From Streptomyces marincola (GTDB lineage Bacteria > Actinomycetota > Actinomycetes > Streptomycetales > Streptomycetaceae): 64,000 nucleotides of DNA. Every line of letters begins with the position of its first letter. The first letter of the stretch is position 1. The notes under the pieces are model-generated. The model ran no database searches and had not been told where the DNA came from. It worked only from the letters and a program-made list of their open reading frames with translations. Shown here piece by piece: positions 1-9,200 of this stretch. The position numbers and the translations under genes were made by a program. The stretch covers positions 4,545,001 to 4,609,000 of the forward strand of contig NZ_CP084541.1 in the NCBI RefSeq assembly GCF_020410765.1. The letters run 5' to 3'.

Positions 1-823
1 GGAGCAGGCTGCCGCTGGGCGCGTCCGCCGCGGCGGCCGTCGCGAAGGCGTCCGCGTCCGCCCGTGATCCGTGCCACTTCTCGGACAGGTAGGGCAGCGC
101 CGCGAGGTGCGCTCCCATGTGCGCGGGGTCGCGCTGGGTGATCTGCGCCCACAGCGCGTCGAAGTCCGGCCTGCGGTAGCTCAGCCCGCGGGCGATGAAC
201 AGCTCCGTGATGTACGGAACGGGGTCGTCGGGGGCCAGCCGGGCGGCCTCGCCGCACACCGTCCTCGCCTCCTCCAGGATGATGCGGTACTCGGCGGCGG
301 CCGGGTCGGCCATGGCCTGCCACACCAGGAACTGGGCGTACACCTGCGCGCCGCCCGCGTCGTTCGGCTGCTCGGCGCGCCACCTGCGCAGCCAGCCGGC
401 GTCCTGCCCGCCCGGCTGCTCGCCCGCCGCGCGCCATGCGGCGAGTTCCATGGCGGCGGCGCCGGCCAGCGACTGCACGCGCTGCCAGCGCTGCTCGCTG
501 TCGTCGGTGAGCGCGAGGAGCTGCCCCGCCGGGCGCCAGTCCTGCGTGCGCTGCGTCTCTTCGAGCGCGTCCACCAGCGCGTCGTCGGGCCCCGGCAGCC
601 TGATGTCGAGCTGTTCGACGGGGACGAGACCGCCGGCCGTCGCGGAGGCGCCGTCCTTGCTCAGGGACACCTGGTCGGGGGAGCGCTCGCCGGGCCCGGT
701 TCGCGTCTGCGCGTTTGCCGCGGCGCGTTCGAACTCCTCGCGCTCCCTGCGGCGGCGCAGCAGGGGGAGGACGACGACGCCGAAGACGGCGACCAGGGCG
801 ATCAGCAGGAACAAGGCTTCCAT
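1..823 (-). CDS. Membrane-anchored hypothetical protein, C-terminus cut by window edge
   Basis: The gene runs off the left edge, so only its N-terminal part (about 274 codons) is seen. It opens with one hydrophobic helix (residues 3-20, rich in L, V and F) followed at once by a run of arginines, which predicts an N-terminal membrane anchor with the rest in the cytoplasm. The soluble part is helical and rich in Ala, Trp and Glu (for example TQDWRPAGQLLALTDDSEQR) and looks like helical-repeat proteins, but I recognise no named family. The ATG is preceded by GGGGGAG. It is divergent from metB, sharing about 146 bp of upstream DNA. Function unknown. Confidence 0.75.
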   Translation of the reverse strand, partial: MEALFLLIALVAVFGVVVLPLLRRRREREEFERAAANAQTRTGPGERSPDQVSLSKDGASATAGGLVPVEQLDIRLPGPDDALVDALEETQRTQDWRPAGQLLALTDDSEQRWQRVQSLAGAAAMELAAWRAAGEQPGGQDAGWLRRWRAEQPNDAGGAQVYAQFLVWQAMADPAAAEYRIILEEARTVCGEAARLAPDDPVPYITELFIARGLSYRRPDFDALWAQITQRDPAHMGAHLAALPYLSEKWHGSRADADAFATAAAADAPSGSLL

Positions 824-957
824 GGTGGCTCGGCTCCCCCTCGTTCGGGCTCGTACGGGCACGTCCTGCCCGGTCTGCGGCTGGTCCCGTGTGTGCACAC
901 CTTATGCGGCCCGTGGCGGCGTGCCCGATTCGGCGACCGCTCCACCGTACGGCCCAC

Positions 958-963
958 TACCGT
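958..963 (+). promoter_or_regulatory. Leaderless -10 box of metB
   Basis: TACCGT lies exactly 6 nt before the ATG and there is no convincing ribosome binding site, so transcription probably starts at or beside the start codon. No strong -35 box is seen. Confidence 0.4.
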
Positions 964-969
964 GGGACC

Positions 970-2124
970 ATGAACGAGCAGCACACGCGGCGGCACTTCG
1001 AGACCGCCGCCATCCACGCCGGGCAGGAGCCCGACGCGGTCACGGGCGCGGTCGTCCCGCCCGTCCACCTGTCGTCCACGTTCAAGCAGGACGGCGTCGG
1101 CGGGCTGCGGGGCGGATACGAGTACAGCCGCTCCGCGAACCCGACCCGCACCGCCCTGGAGGACAACCTCGCGGCCATCGAGGGCGGGCGGCGAGCGCTC
1201 GCGTTCGCCTCGGGACTGGCCGCGGAGGACTGCCTGCTGCGCACGGTGCTGAAGCCGGGCGACCACCTGCTGATCCCGAACGACGCGTACGGCGGCACGT
1301 TCCGCCTCATCGCGAAGGTCGTGGAGCGGTGGGGCGTCGCGTGGTCGGTCGCGGACACCGGCGACGCCGAGTCGGTGCGCGCCGGGCTGCGGCCCGAGAC
1401 GAAGCTGGTGTGGGTGGAGACGCCGTCCAACCCGCTGCTCGGCATCACGGACATCGCCGTGGTCGCCGACATCGCCAGGGCGGCGGGGGCCAGGCTCGTC
1501 GTCGACAACACGTTCGCCAGCCCCTACCTCCAGCAGCCGCTCGCGCTCGGGGCCGACGTGGTCGTGCACTCCACGACCAAGTATTTGGGCGGGCACTCCG
1601 ACGTGGTGGGCGGCGCGCTGGTCACCTCGGACGCGGCGCTCGGCGAGGAGCTGGCGTTCCACCAGAACGCCATGGGCGCCATCGCGGGCCCCTTCGACGC
1701 GTGGCTGGTGGCGCGCGGCATCAAGACGCTCGCGGTGCGCATGGACCGGCACGGGCAGAACGCGGGGCGGATCGCCGAGTTCCTCACCGCGCACCCCAAG
1801 GTGGTCCAGGTGTACTACCCGGGGCTGCCCACGCACCCGGGGCACGAGATCGCCGCGAAGCAGATGAGGGGCTTCGGCGGAATGGTGTCGTTCCGGGTGG
1901 CGGGCGGCGAGGCGGCGGCGGTCGAGGTGTGCGACCGGGCGCGGCTGTTCACGCTGGCCGAGTCGCTCGGCGGGGTCGAGTCGCTGATCGAGCACCCGGG
2001 TCGGATGACGCACGCCTCCGTCGCGGGGTCGGCGCTCGAAGTGCCCGCGGACCTGGTGCGTCTCTCGGTCGGCATCGAGGCCGTGGACGACCTGCTGGCC
2101 GACCTCGGCCGCGCCCTGGGCTGA
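970..2124 (+). CDS. metB: Cystathionine gamma-synthase/lyase (PLP)
   Basis: A cytoplasmic Cys/Met-metabolism PLP enzyme of 384 aa, the usual length. Gamma-synthases join an activated homoserine to cysteine to give cystathionine on the way to methionine; lyases of the same family run related eliminations. The PLP lysine is in STTKYLGGHSD (about K204), with the family motifs YSRSANPT (near 52), SGLAA (near 81) and VDNTFASP (near 178). Sequence alone does not cleanly separate synthase from lyase. The start was placed at the ATG 6 nt downstream of a TANNNT box; a longer frame upstream is not protein-like. It converges on the MarR gene with only 4 nt between stop codons. Confidence 0.9.
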   Translation: MNEQHTRRHFETAAIHAGQEPDAVTGAVVPPVHLSSTFKQDGVGGLRGGYEYSRSANPTRTALEDNLAAIEGGRRALAFASGLAAEDCLLRTVLKPGDHLLIPNDAYGGTFRLIAKVVERWGVAWSVADTGDAESVRAGLRPETKLVWVETPSNPLLGITDIAVVADIARAAGARLVVDNTFASPYLQQPLALGADVVVHSTTKYLGGHSDVVGGALVTSDAALGEELAFHQNAMGAIAGPFDAWLVARGIKTLAVRMDRHGQNAGRIAEFLTAHPKVVQVYYPGLPTHPGHEIAAKQMRGFGGMVSFRVAGGEAAAVEVCDRARLFTLAESLGGVESLIEHPGRMTHASVAGSALEVPADLVRLSVGIEAVDDLLADLGRALG

Positions 2125-2128
2125 GGGC

Positions 2129-2638
2129 TCAGCCTCCTTCGGCCGTCCCCCGCGCGCCGGGAACGCCGGCCTGGAGGCGGGTGACGGACGCGTTGAAGCG
2201 GGTGAGGAGCGCGCAGAAGCCGGCGCGCTCCTCGTCGGTCCAGTCGGCCGTCAGCACCTCGACGAGCCGGCGGCGCGAGGCGCGCACCTCGGCCAGCCGC
2301 CGCGCGCCGAGCGGTGAGAGCGCGAGGACGACGGCGCGGCCGTCGGCCGGGTCGGCGGCGCGGGCGACGAGGCCGGAGTCGACCAGCGGGGCGACCTGTC
2401 GGGTGACGGTCGAGGAGTCGATGCCCAGGCCGGCGGCCAGGGCCTTGACCCCGGCGGGGCCCTCGTCGTCGAGCCTGCTGAGGAGCAGGTAGGCGGCGCG
2501 GTCCATCGAGTCGCGGGCCGCGCCGAGGCCGCCGAGGCGGGTCTGCTCCGCGCGGCGGGCGAACACGGCCACCTCGTGCTGGAGCGCGTCGAGCACCGGG
2601 CCGTCAGGCAGGTGGTCGGTCGTGGGTTCGGTCGTCAT
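2129..2638 (-). CDS. MarR-family transcriptional regulator
   Basis: A 169-aa dimeric winged-helix DNA-binding protein of the MarR family. The recognition region is in LAAGLGIDSSTVTRQVAPLV, followed by the wing with the typical ADPADGRAVVLALSPLG. The start is the ATG at 2638, preceded by AGGA at close spacing; in-frame codons further upstream give non-protein-like sequence and would overlap ilvA. It converges on metB (4 nt between stops) and is divergent from ilvA over about 160 bp, so ilvA or itself are plausible targets. The ligand is unknown. Confidence 0.88.
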   Translation of the reverse strand: MTTEPTTDHLPDGPVLDALQHEVAVFARRAEQTRLGGLGAARDSMDRAAYLLLSRLDDEGPAGVKALAAGLGIDSSTVTRQVAPLVDSGLVARAADPADGRAVVLALSPLGARRLAEVRASRRRLVEVLTADWTDEERAGFCALLTRFNASVTRLQAGVPGARGTAEGG

Positions 2639-2798
2639 GTCCTGGCGGTGTGGGGTCGGGGGCAGTGGGGGGGCGCGTGGCGTCGGTGGCCACAGCGTAC
2701 GACGCCGGCCGCGCGGGTGGGCCCGCACGGCCGATTCCGCGCCCGGCGCCGGGGACGCGGTCCCGCGGCGTCCCGGCGGGCCTGCCAGACTTGCCGGC

Positions 2799-4016
2799 AT
2801 GTCCGCTTCCCCGCCGCCGGGCCTGAGCGACGTGCTCGCCGCGCAGAAGACCTTGACCGGAATCACCCGTGTGACGGCGGTGGAGGGCAGCCGTCACCTC
2901 AGCCGCATGGTCGGTGCGCCGGTGCGGCTGAAGTGCGAGAACCTGCAACGCACGGGCTCGTTCAAACTCCGCGGCGCCTACACGAGGATCGCGAACCTCG
3001 GCCCCGCCGAACGCGCCCGCGGCGTCGTCGCGGCCAGCGCGGGCAACCACGCGCAGGGCGTGGCGCTCGCCGCCGAGCTGCTGGGGGTGCGGTCGACGGT
3101 CTTCATGCCGGCGGGCGCCCCGCTGCCGAAGGTCGCCGCGACCCGCGAGTACGGCGCCGAGGTGCGCACGCACGGGCAGGTGGTGGACGAGACGCTGGCG
3201 GCGGCGCAGGAGTTCGCCGAGACCACGGGGGCCGTGCTCATCCACCCCTTCGACCATCCGGACGTGGTGGCGGGCCAGGGAACGCTGGGGCTGGAGATCC
3301 TGGAGCAGTGCCCCGACGTGCGCACGATCGTGGTGGGCGTCGGCGGCGGCGGGCTCGCGGCCGGCGTGGCGCTCGCGGTGAAGGCGACCCGCCCGGACGT
3401 GCGGGTCGTGGGGGTGCAGGCGGAGGGTTCCGCGGCGTATCCGCCCTCGCTCGCGGCCGGGCGGCCGGTGGCCCTGCCCGAGGTGTCGACGATGGCCGAC
3501 GGCATGAAGGTCGGCCGGCCGGGCGACGTGCCGTTCCGCATCATCGCCGACCTGGTCGACGAGGTCCGCACCGTGTCGGAGGACGAGCTCTCGCGCGCGC
3601 TGCTGCTGTGCCTGGAACGGGCCAAGCTCGTCGTCGAGCCGGCCGGGGCCAGCCCGGTGGCCGCGCTGCTGAGCGAGCCGGGGGCGTTCGCCGGCGGGCC
3701 GGTCGTCGCCGTGCTCTCGGGTGGCAACGTCGATCCTGTGGTCCTCGACCGCAGCCTGCGGCACGGCATGGCGGCGGCGGGGCGCTACCTGTCGCTGCGG
3801 CTGCGGGTGCCGGACCGGCCCGGGGTGCTCGCCGGGCTGCTCGGGGAGTTGTCAGTGGCGGATGCCAATGTGCTCGCGGTCAACCACGTCAGGACGGACC
3901 CGGGTCTCGGCGTGAGCGAGGCGGAGGTCGAGGTCCAGCTGGAGACGCAGGGCCCGCGGCACTGCGCCGAGGTGAGCAGGAGCCTGGAACGGGCGGGGTA
4001 CCGCGTCCTGGGGTGA
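2799..4016 (+). CDS. ilvA: Threonine ammonia-lyase with C-terminal ACT domain
   Basis: PLP-dependent deamination of threonine (and often serine) to 2-oxobutyrate. The 405-aa length fits the compact class with one ACT domain rather than the ~510-aa biosynthetic enzyme with two regulatory domains. The PLP lysine is K56 in GSFKLRGAY; the glycine loop that binds the cofactor phosphate is GVGGGGLAAG (near 180). The ACT domain (about 330-405) begins at LRLRVPDRPGVLAGLLGELS. The start is the ATG 7 nt after CAGACT, a -10-like box, and no clear Shine-Dalgarno is present. Whether it acts in catabolism or isoleucine synthesis cannot be read from the sequence. Confidence 0.9.
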   Translation: MSASPPPGLSDVLAAQKTLTGITRVTAVEGSRHLSRMVGAPVRLKCENLQRTGSFKLRGAYTRIANLGPAERARGVVAASAGNHAQGVALAAELLGVRSTVFMPAGAPLPKVAATREYGAEVRTHGQVVDETLAAAQEFAETTGAVLIHPFDHPDVVAGQGTLGLEILEQCPDVRTIVVGVGGGGLAAGVALAVKATRPDVRVVGVQAEGSAAYPPSLAAGRPVALPEVSTMADGMKVGRPGDVPFRIIADLVDEVRTVSEDELSRALLLCLERAKLVVEPAGASPVAALLSEPGAFAGGPVVAVLSGGNVDPVVLDRSLRHGMAAAGRYLSLRLRVPDRPGVLAGLLGELSVADANVLAVNHVRTDPGLGVSEAEVEVQLETQGPRHCAEVSRSLERAGYRVLG

Positions 4017-4066
4017 ACGGCAGGGCGGCCGGCGCGCGGCACCGAGCGACTCCCGCGGAAAAAGAG

Positions 4067-4095
4067 TATCGCGATGTATCGCGATAGCCTAGACT
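4067..4095 (+). promoter_or_regulatory. 20-bp palindromic operator overlapping the ABC-transporter promoter
   Basis: Positions 4067-4086 read TATCGCGATGTATCGCGATA, two 9-bp arms around a GT centre. It runs straight into two possible -10 boxes, TAGCCT (4085-4090) and TAGACT (4090-4095), so a bound protein would block RNA polymerase. The same 15-bp core recurs at 58363-58377. The regulator is not identifiable here. Confidence 0.75.
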
Positions 4096-4155
4096 GGGGG
4101 GCGCCCCGGTGCCGCCGGGGCGTCCCCGAACCCTGCCACCACACTGGGAGACCAC

Positions 4156-5175
4156 ATGCCAGGCGCCATCTATGCCGAGGGGCTGGTGAAGACCTTCGGC
4201 ACCGTCAGGGCGCTGGACGGCGTCGACATCGACGTGCCCGAGGGCACCGTCCTCGGCCTGCTCGGGCCGAACGGCGCGGGTAAGACCACCACCGTGCGTG
4301 TCCTCACGACACTCATGCGGCCCGACAGCGGCCGGGCCGAGGTCGCCGGCCTCGACGTGCTGAAGCATCCCAACGCGGTGCGCCGTTCCATCGGGCTCTC
4401 CGGCCAGTTCGCGGCCGTCGACGAGTACCTGACCGGCCGGGAGAACCTGGAGATGGTCGGCCGGCTGTACCAGCTCTCCGGGCGCGACGCGAAGCGGCGG
4501 GCCGCCGAGCTGCTCGAACGGTTCAACCTCGCGGACGCGGCGGACCGGACCGCCAAGACCTACTCGGGCGGCATGCGCCGCCGCCTCGACCTCGCCGCCG
4601 CGCTGGTCGTCAGCCCGCCGGTGATGTTCATGGACGAGCCGACCACGGGCCTCGACCCGCGCAACAGGCAGCAGCTGTGGGACGTCATCAAGGAGCTGGT
4701 CGCCGGCGGCACCACCCTGCTGCTGACCACCCAGTACCTGGAGGAGGCCGACCACCTCGCGGACTCCATCGCCGTGGTCGACCACGGCAAGGTCATCGCA
4801 CGCGGCACGTCCGACGAGCTGAAGACCAGGACGGGCGGCGACGTGGTGGAGGTCGTCGTGCACGACCGGCAGCACCTGGCCGCCACCGAGGAGATCATGC
4901 GGCGCCTGGGGGACGGCGACACGGTGCTCGTGGAGCACACCCGCAAGCTGACCGTCCCCGCGGCGGGCGGCGCCAAGCTGCTCGCCGAGATCATCCGCGA
5001 ACTGGACGGCCGCGGCATCGAGATCGACGACATCGGGCTGCGCCGCCCCACGCTCGACGACGTCTTCATCTCCCTGACCGGCCACGCCGCCGAGGACGAG
5101 CCGCCACCCGGCGCGGGCCGGGCAGACAGTACCGCGCGGTCCGCCGCCCCCGCGAAGCACGAGGAGAACCAGTGA
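4156..5175 (+). CDS. ABC exporter ATP-binding subunit, DrrA type
   Basis: A 339-aa cytoplasmic ATPase of the daunorubicin-resistance (DrrA) ABC-2 class. Walker A is GPNGAGKTT (37-45), the signature is YSGGMRRRLDLA (about 136-147), Walker B is VMFMDEP (156-162), and the C-terminal extension has the DrrA-type ending RRPTLDDVFISLTGH. It pairs with the membrane subunit starting at 5172, overlapping it by GTGA, so translation is coupled. The ATG follows GGGAGA. The cargo (drug, lipid or natural product) is unknown. The upstream palindrome suggests repression by a dimeric regulator encoded elsewhere. Confidence 0.9.
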   Translation: MPGAIYAEGLVKTFGTVRALDGVDIDVPEGTVLGLLGPNGAGKTTTVRVLTTLMRPDSGRAEVAGLDVLKHPNAVRRSIGLSGQFAAVDEYLTGRENLEMVGRLYQLSGRDAKRRAAELLERFNLADAADRTAKTYSGGMRRRLDLAAALVVSPPVMFMDEPTTGLDPRNRQQLWDVIKELVAGGTTLLLTTQYLEEADHLADSIAVVDHGKVIARGTSDELKTRTGGDVVEVVVHDRQHLAATEEIMRRLGDGDTVLVEHTRKLTVPAAGGAKLLAEIIRELDGRGIEIDDIGLRRPTLDDVFISLTGHAAEDEPPPGAGRADSTARSAAPAKHEENQ

Positions 5176-6044
5176 GCAGCACCGCCACCTCCCCCGCCGC
5201 GCGACCCGCTCCCGGTCCCGGCACCGAGCGGATCACATTCGCCCAGGGCCTGCGGGACTCCATGGTCGTCGCCAGGCGCAACCTGCTGCGCATGCTGCGC
5301 ATCCCCGAGGTCGTGCTCTTCGGGCTGTTCCAACCGGTCATGTTCGTGGTGCTGTTCTCCTATGTCTTCGGCGGCTCGATCAACGTGCCCGGGGCCGGAA
5401 CGGACGCGAGCGCCTACCGCGAGCTGCTGATGGGCGGGATCTTCGCCCAGACGGTCGCGTTCGCGACCGCGGGGGCCGCCGCCGGCATCGCCGAGGACAT
5501 GCAGAAGGGCATCATCGACCGGTTCCGTTCGCTGCCGATGGCGCGCGGCGCCGTCCTCACCGGCCGCACGTTCGCGGACCTGGTGCAGACCGCGATGACC
5601 CTGCTGGTGCTCGCGATAGTCGCCCTGCTCGTCGGCTGGCGCGTGCACGAGGGGCTGCTGAACGCCCTGGCGGCGTTCGGTCTGCTGCTGCTGTTCGGTT
5701 ACTCGTTCGCCTGGGTCGGCGCCCTCATCGGCCTGTCGGTGCGCTCGCCGGAGGCGGCCACGTCCAGCGGCCTGGTGTGGCTGTTCCCGCTGACGTTCAT
5801 CTCCATCGCGTTCGTCCCCTCGGAGAACATGGTGGGCTGGCTCCAGCCCGTCGCCGAGTGGAACCCGTTCAGCGCGACGGTCCTCGCCGTGCGGGAGCTG
5901 TTCGGCAACCTGCCGGCCGGCTACGAGGCGCCGGACGCCTGGCCCATGCAGAACCCGGTGCTCGCCTCCCTGCTCTGCTCGATCGCCATCATCCTGGTCT
6001 TCCGCACCCTCGCCGTGCGCAAGTACCGGCTGGCCTCGGGCTGA
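5172..6044 (+). CDS. ABC exporter permease, DrrB/ABC-2 type
   Basis: A 290-aa integral membrane protein forming the pore of the DrrAB-type exporter. After a short cytoplasmic N-terminus it shows about six hydrophobic segments, beginning at EVVLFGLFQPVMFVVLFSYV (near 40-60) and ending with LLCSIAIILVFRTLAVRKY. The ABC-2 motif around DRFRSLPMARGAVLTGRTFAD (near 117-137) is the loop that contacts the ATPase. The start is GTG at 5172, overlapping the stop of the ATPase gene, with GAGGAGAAC upstream. The pair is a self-contained two-gene operon. Confidence 0.9.
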   Translation: MSSTATSPAARPAPGPGTERITFAQGLRDSMVVARRNLLRMLRIPEVVLFGLFQPVMFVVLFSYVFGGSINVPGAGTDASAYRELLMGGIFAQTVAFATAGAAAGIAEDMQKGIIDRFRSLPMARGAVLTGRTFADLVQTAMTLLVLAIVALLVGWRVHEGLLNALAAFGLLLLFGYSFAWVGALIGLSVRSPEAATSSGLVWLFPLTFISIAFVPSENMVGWLQPVAEWNPFSATVLAVRELFGNLPAGYEAPDAWPMQNPVLASLLCSIAIILVFRTLAVRKYRLASG

Positions 6045-6048
6045 GACC

Positions 6049-6092
6049 GGCGCTGTCCCGGCGCTGTCCCGGCGCCGTCCCGGCGCCGTCCC
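6049..6092. repeat. Four 11-bp tandem repeats
   Basis: The unit GGCGCYGTCCC occurs four times in a row directly after the permease stop codon; units 1-2 carry T and units 3-4 carry C at the sixth base. It is non-coding and has no inverted symmetry, so it does not look like a terminator. Confidence 0.85.
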
Positions 6093-6242
6093 GGCATTGC
6101 GGCCCCGGCCCCACCGGCCGGTGGCCGCGGCTTCCCCGATTCGCGCCCGCCATGCGTCCCGCATGCAACGATTCGACCAAATCCCGCGTGATACAGGGTG
6201 GGTTGGGGCATGCGTCCGGACGACCAACGGGGAGGAACGCGA

Positions 6243-9200
6243 ATGCCGCACGCGGGTACGGAGCTGCACGAACGCCACCGGCCGGAAATCGACGGGCTGC
6301 TGGCACGCGCCGTCGACGAGGAGGTGCGCCGTTCCGAGGGGCGCGTCGACGGCGAACGGCTGCTGCGCCGGGCACGGGAAGGGCTCGCGGACATCCTGCG
6401 CCCGGCGCAGGAGGAGTACGAGGCGTACGCGCGGGCCGAGGCGGAGAACGCGCCCGGCCGCCTGGCCGACCGCTTCACCGCCCGGACCGTCGGCGGGCCG
6501 GCCGGCGCGGCCGGCGCCGCCGCGCTGGCCACGCTGCTGCTGGTGGGCAGCCTCGACGGCTCGGCCGCGACGGCCTTCACCGACGCGGCGATCGTCGCGG
6601 TCGCCGCCCTGCTCGGCTTCGTGATCCAGGCCGTCGTCGCCCACCTGTGGTCCGCCGAGCGGAACGCGGGCGAGAACCACCAGCCGGGCGGCGTCGAGCA
6701 GCTGCGGCTCGCGTGGCGTTCCGCGGTCGAGGTGCGCGGCATCCGCCCCTACCTCGAACAGCAGCGGGCCATCGCCCCGCGCCGCGACCCGCTGCGCGAC
6801 CGGCGCGAGGCGCGCCCCCGGCAGCGCTCCCGGGAGCGCGGTGGCGCGGCCCGCGCCGGCGCGGTGCTGACCCGATCCTTCGCCCGGCTGCCCGAGCCGG
6901 GGCACCCGTTCATCGGCCGGCGCAGCCAGCTGACGCAGATCACCCAGTGGGTCAACCGGGACCGCGCCAGGACCGAGACCCGCCCCACCGTGGTCGTGCT
7001 GCACGGGGCGTCGGGCTCCGGGCGCACGATGCTGGCCAGGTGGGCGGCGCACGAGCTGCGCGAGCTGTTCCGCGGCGCCTGCCTGGTGGATCTGCGGGGG
7101 CAGAGCGAGGACCCCCTGCGCACCCGCGACGCGCTGCTGCACCTGATGAACCGCCTCGGAGCGCCCCGCGAGCAACTCCTGTTCCGCGACGGCGCGCGCC
7201 AGGACGCCGACGGCGCGCACCTGCGCCGGCTCGCCGAGCGCTACCACCAGCACCTCGCGGACCTGCCCGTCGTGATCATCCTGGACGACGCGACCGACGC
7301 CGAGCAGGTGCGCACGCTGGTGCCCGCCCGTTCCGCCTCCCTGGTCCTGGTCACCGCGGCGCAGCCGCTCGACCTCGGCCCCGACCTGCCCGCCTCCGTC
7401 CACCATCTGCCGCTCGGCCCGCTCGACGAGGCCGCGGCCGAGGAACTGCTGCGCGCCTCGGCCACCGACGCCGCCGCCGACGCCGCGCCCTACGACGAGC
7501 AGGCCTGGCGGGCCGTCACCGAACTGTGCGAGGGCCGCCCCCTGCTGCTCCGCATGGTGGGCTCCGCGCTCGAAACCCGCGACCCGGCCCGCCTCGCCGC
7601 GGACCTGGCCGCCCGCGGCGCGCCGGACGCGGCCGACCCGGCCGAGCGCGCGCTGCGCCTGCGCTACAGCGACCAGCCCGAGGCCACCCGCACCCTGCTG
7701 CGCCGCCTCGCGCTCGCCGGCCGCGCCAGCCTCGGCGCGCGCGCCGCCGCCGCGCTGCTCGGCGTCGACGAGGACGAGGCCGCGCGCCGGCTCGGCGAAC
7801 TGACCCGCGCCGGGCTGCTGCACCACGTGCGGGGCGACCGCTACCGCCTGCACGAGCTGGTGCGCCGCTTCGCGCGGGCCCGCCTGCACGAGGAGGAGAG
7901 CGACGCGGAGCGCTCGGCGGCCCAGGAGCGGCTGATCCGCAGCTACGCGGAGCTGGCGGACACCGTGATCCGCCTGGTGGACGGCAGGACGTCCACCCGC
8001 GCCGACCTGCTGCCCGCGGCGGCCGGCGGGCACGGCTTCACCTCGCTCGACGCCGCGCTGCGCTGGCTGGACGAGGAGACCAGCTTCATCACCGCCACCC
8101 TCAGGCACGCCGACGAACGCGTCGACCGCGAGGCCGTCGCGCACCTGCTCGGCGCGCTGTGCGACTACTGCCTCCTGCGCGGCGACCTGTACCGGCTCGG
8201 CGAGCTCAACGAGCTGACGCAGGCCATCGACCAGGGCCTGCTGGCCCGGTCCGTCCAGTGGCGCACCGGCGTCGCCGCCCGGCAGCTCGGCGATCTCGAC
8301 AAGGCGCGGTCCACACTGACCTCCGTGGTGACGCTGTACCAGCGGGCGCGGCACGAGGCGGGCACCGCGCGCGCCCTGCGCGACCTCGGTATCACGCTGC
8401 ACCAGCAGGGCCGGCTCGCCGAGGCGGGCGACCGGTTGCGGGAGGCGCTGGACCTCCAGGAGGGGCAGGCGCTGCGGGGCGACCGGGCCTGGACGCTGCA
8501 CGCCCTGGCGGCCGTGGAACGCGAACGCGGCCGCATCGGCGCCGCCCGCACCATGCTGGGCGAGGCGCTGCGGCTGCACGCGGGCAGCGGCAGTGTGCAC
8601 GGCGAGGCGTGGACGCGCTTCCAACTGGGCCAGACCCTGCTGCGCGCGGGCGACGTTCCGGCCGCGGAACGGGAGCTGCGCCTGGCGCTCGACCTGTACG
8701 AGCGGTCACGCGACGTGCGCGGCGTGGCCTGGGCGGCGACGGAACTCGGCCTGGCCCGGGTGCACGCGGGCGACCCGACCGCGGCCCGTGAGCAGTTGGA
8801 GTCCGCGCTGTCCTCGCACCGCGAGACGGAGGACGCCCGCGGCGAGGCGTGGACGCTGTACCACCTGGGGCAGGCCCTTGAGGAGGCGGGCGAGGCCGCC
8901 GAGGCGGTGCGGACGCTGGAGCAGGCACGCACGATGTTCAGCCGGATGCGGGACCTGTACGGCCTGGCGTGCGCACGCCACCACTCGGCGCGCGTCACGC
9001 GCGACATGCGGGCCGAGGCCACGGGCTCGCTGCGCAACAGCGGGTTCGCCCGGCAGTTGCTGACCGACGCGCGCCGCGACTTCCGACGGGCGGGCGCGGG
9101 CCACGGCGAGGCGTGGAGCTGCGTGGAACTCGCGGTGATCGAGGCGGGCAACGAGCGGCCGGGACCGGCGCTCGACCTGGCCGACGAGGCGCTGCGGCTG

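Noticed and set aside
4560..8624. A 1,354-codon open frame on the minus strand opposite the ABC transporter and STAND-like genes
   Set aside because: It is the GC-driven shadow of real plus-strand genes: low-complexity Arg/Ala/Gly/Gln sequence, no domain, and it overlaps three well-supported genes.
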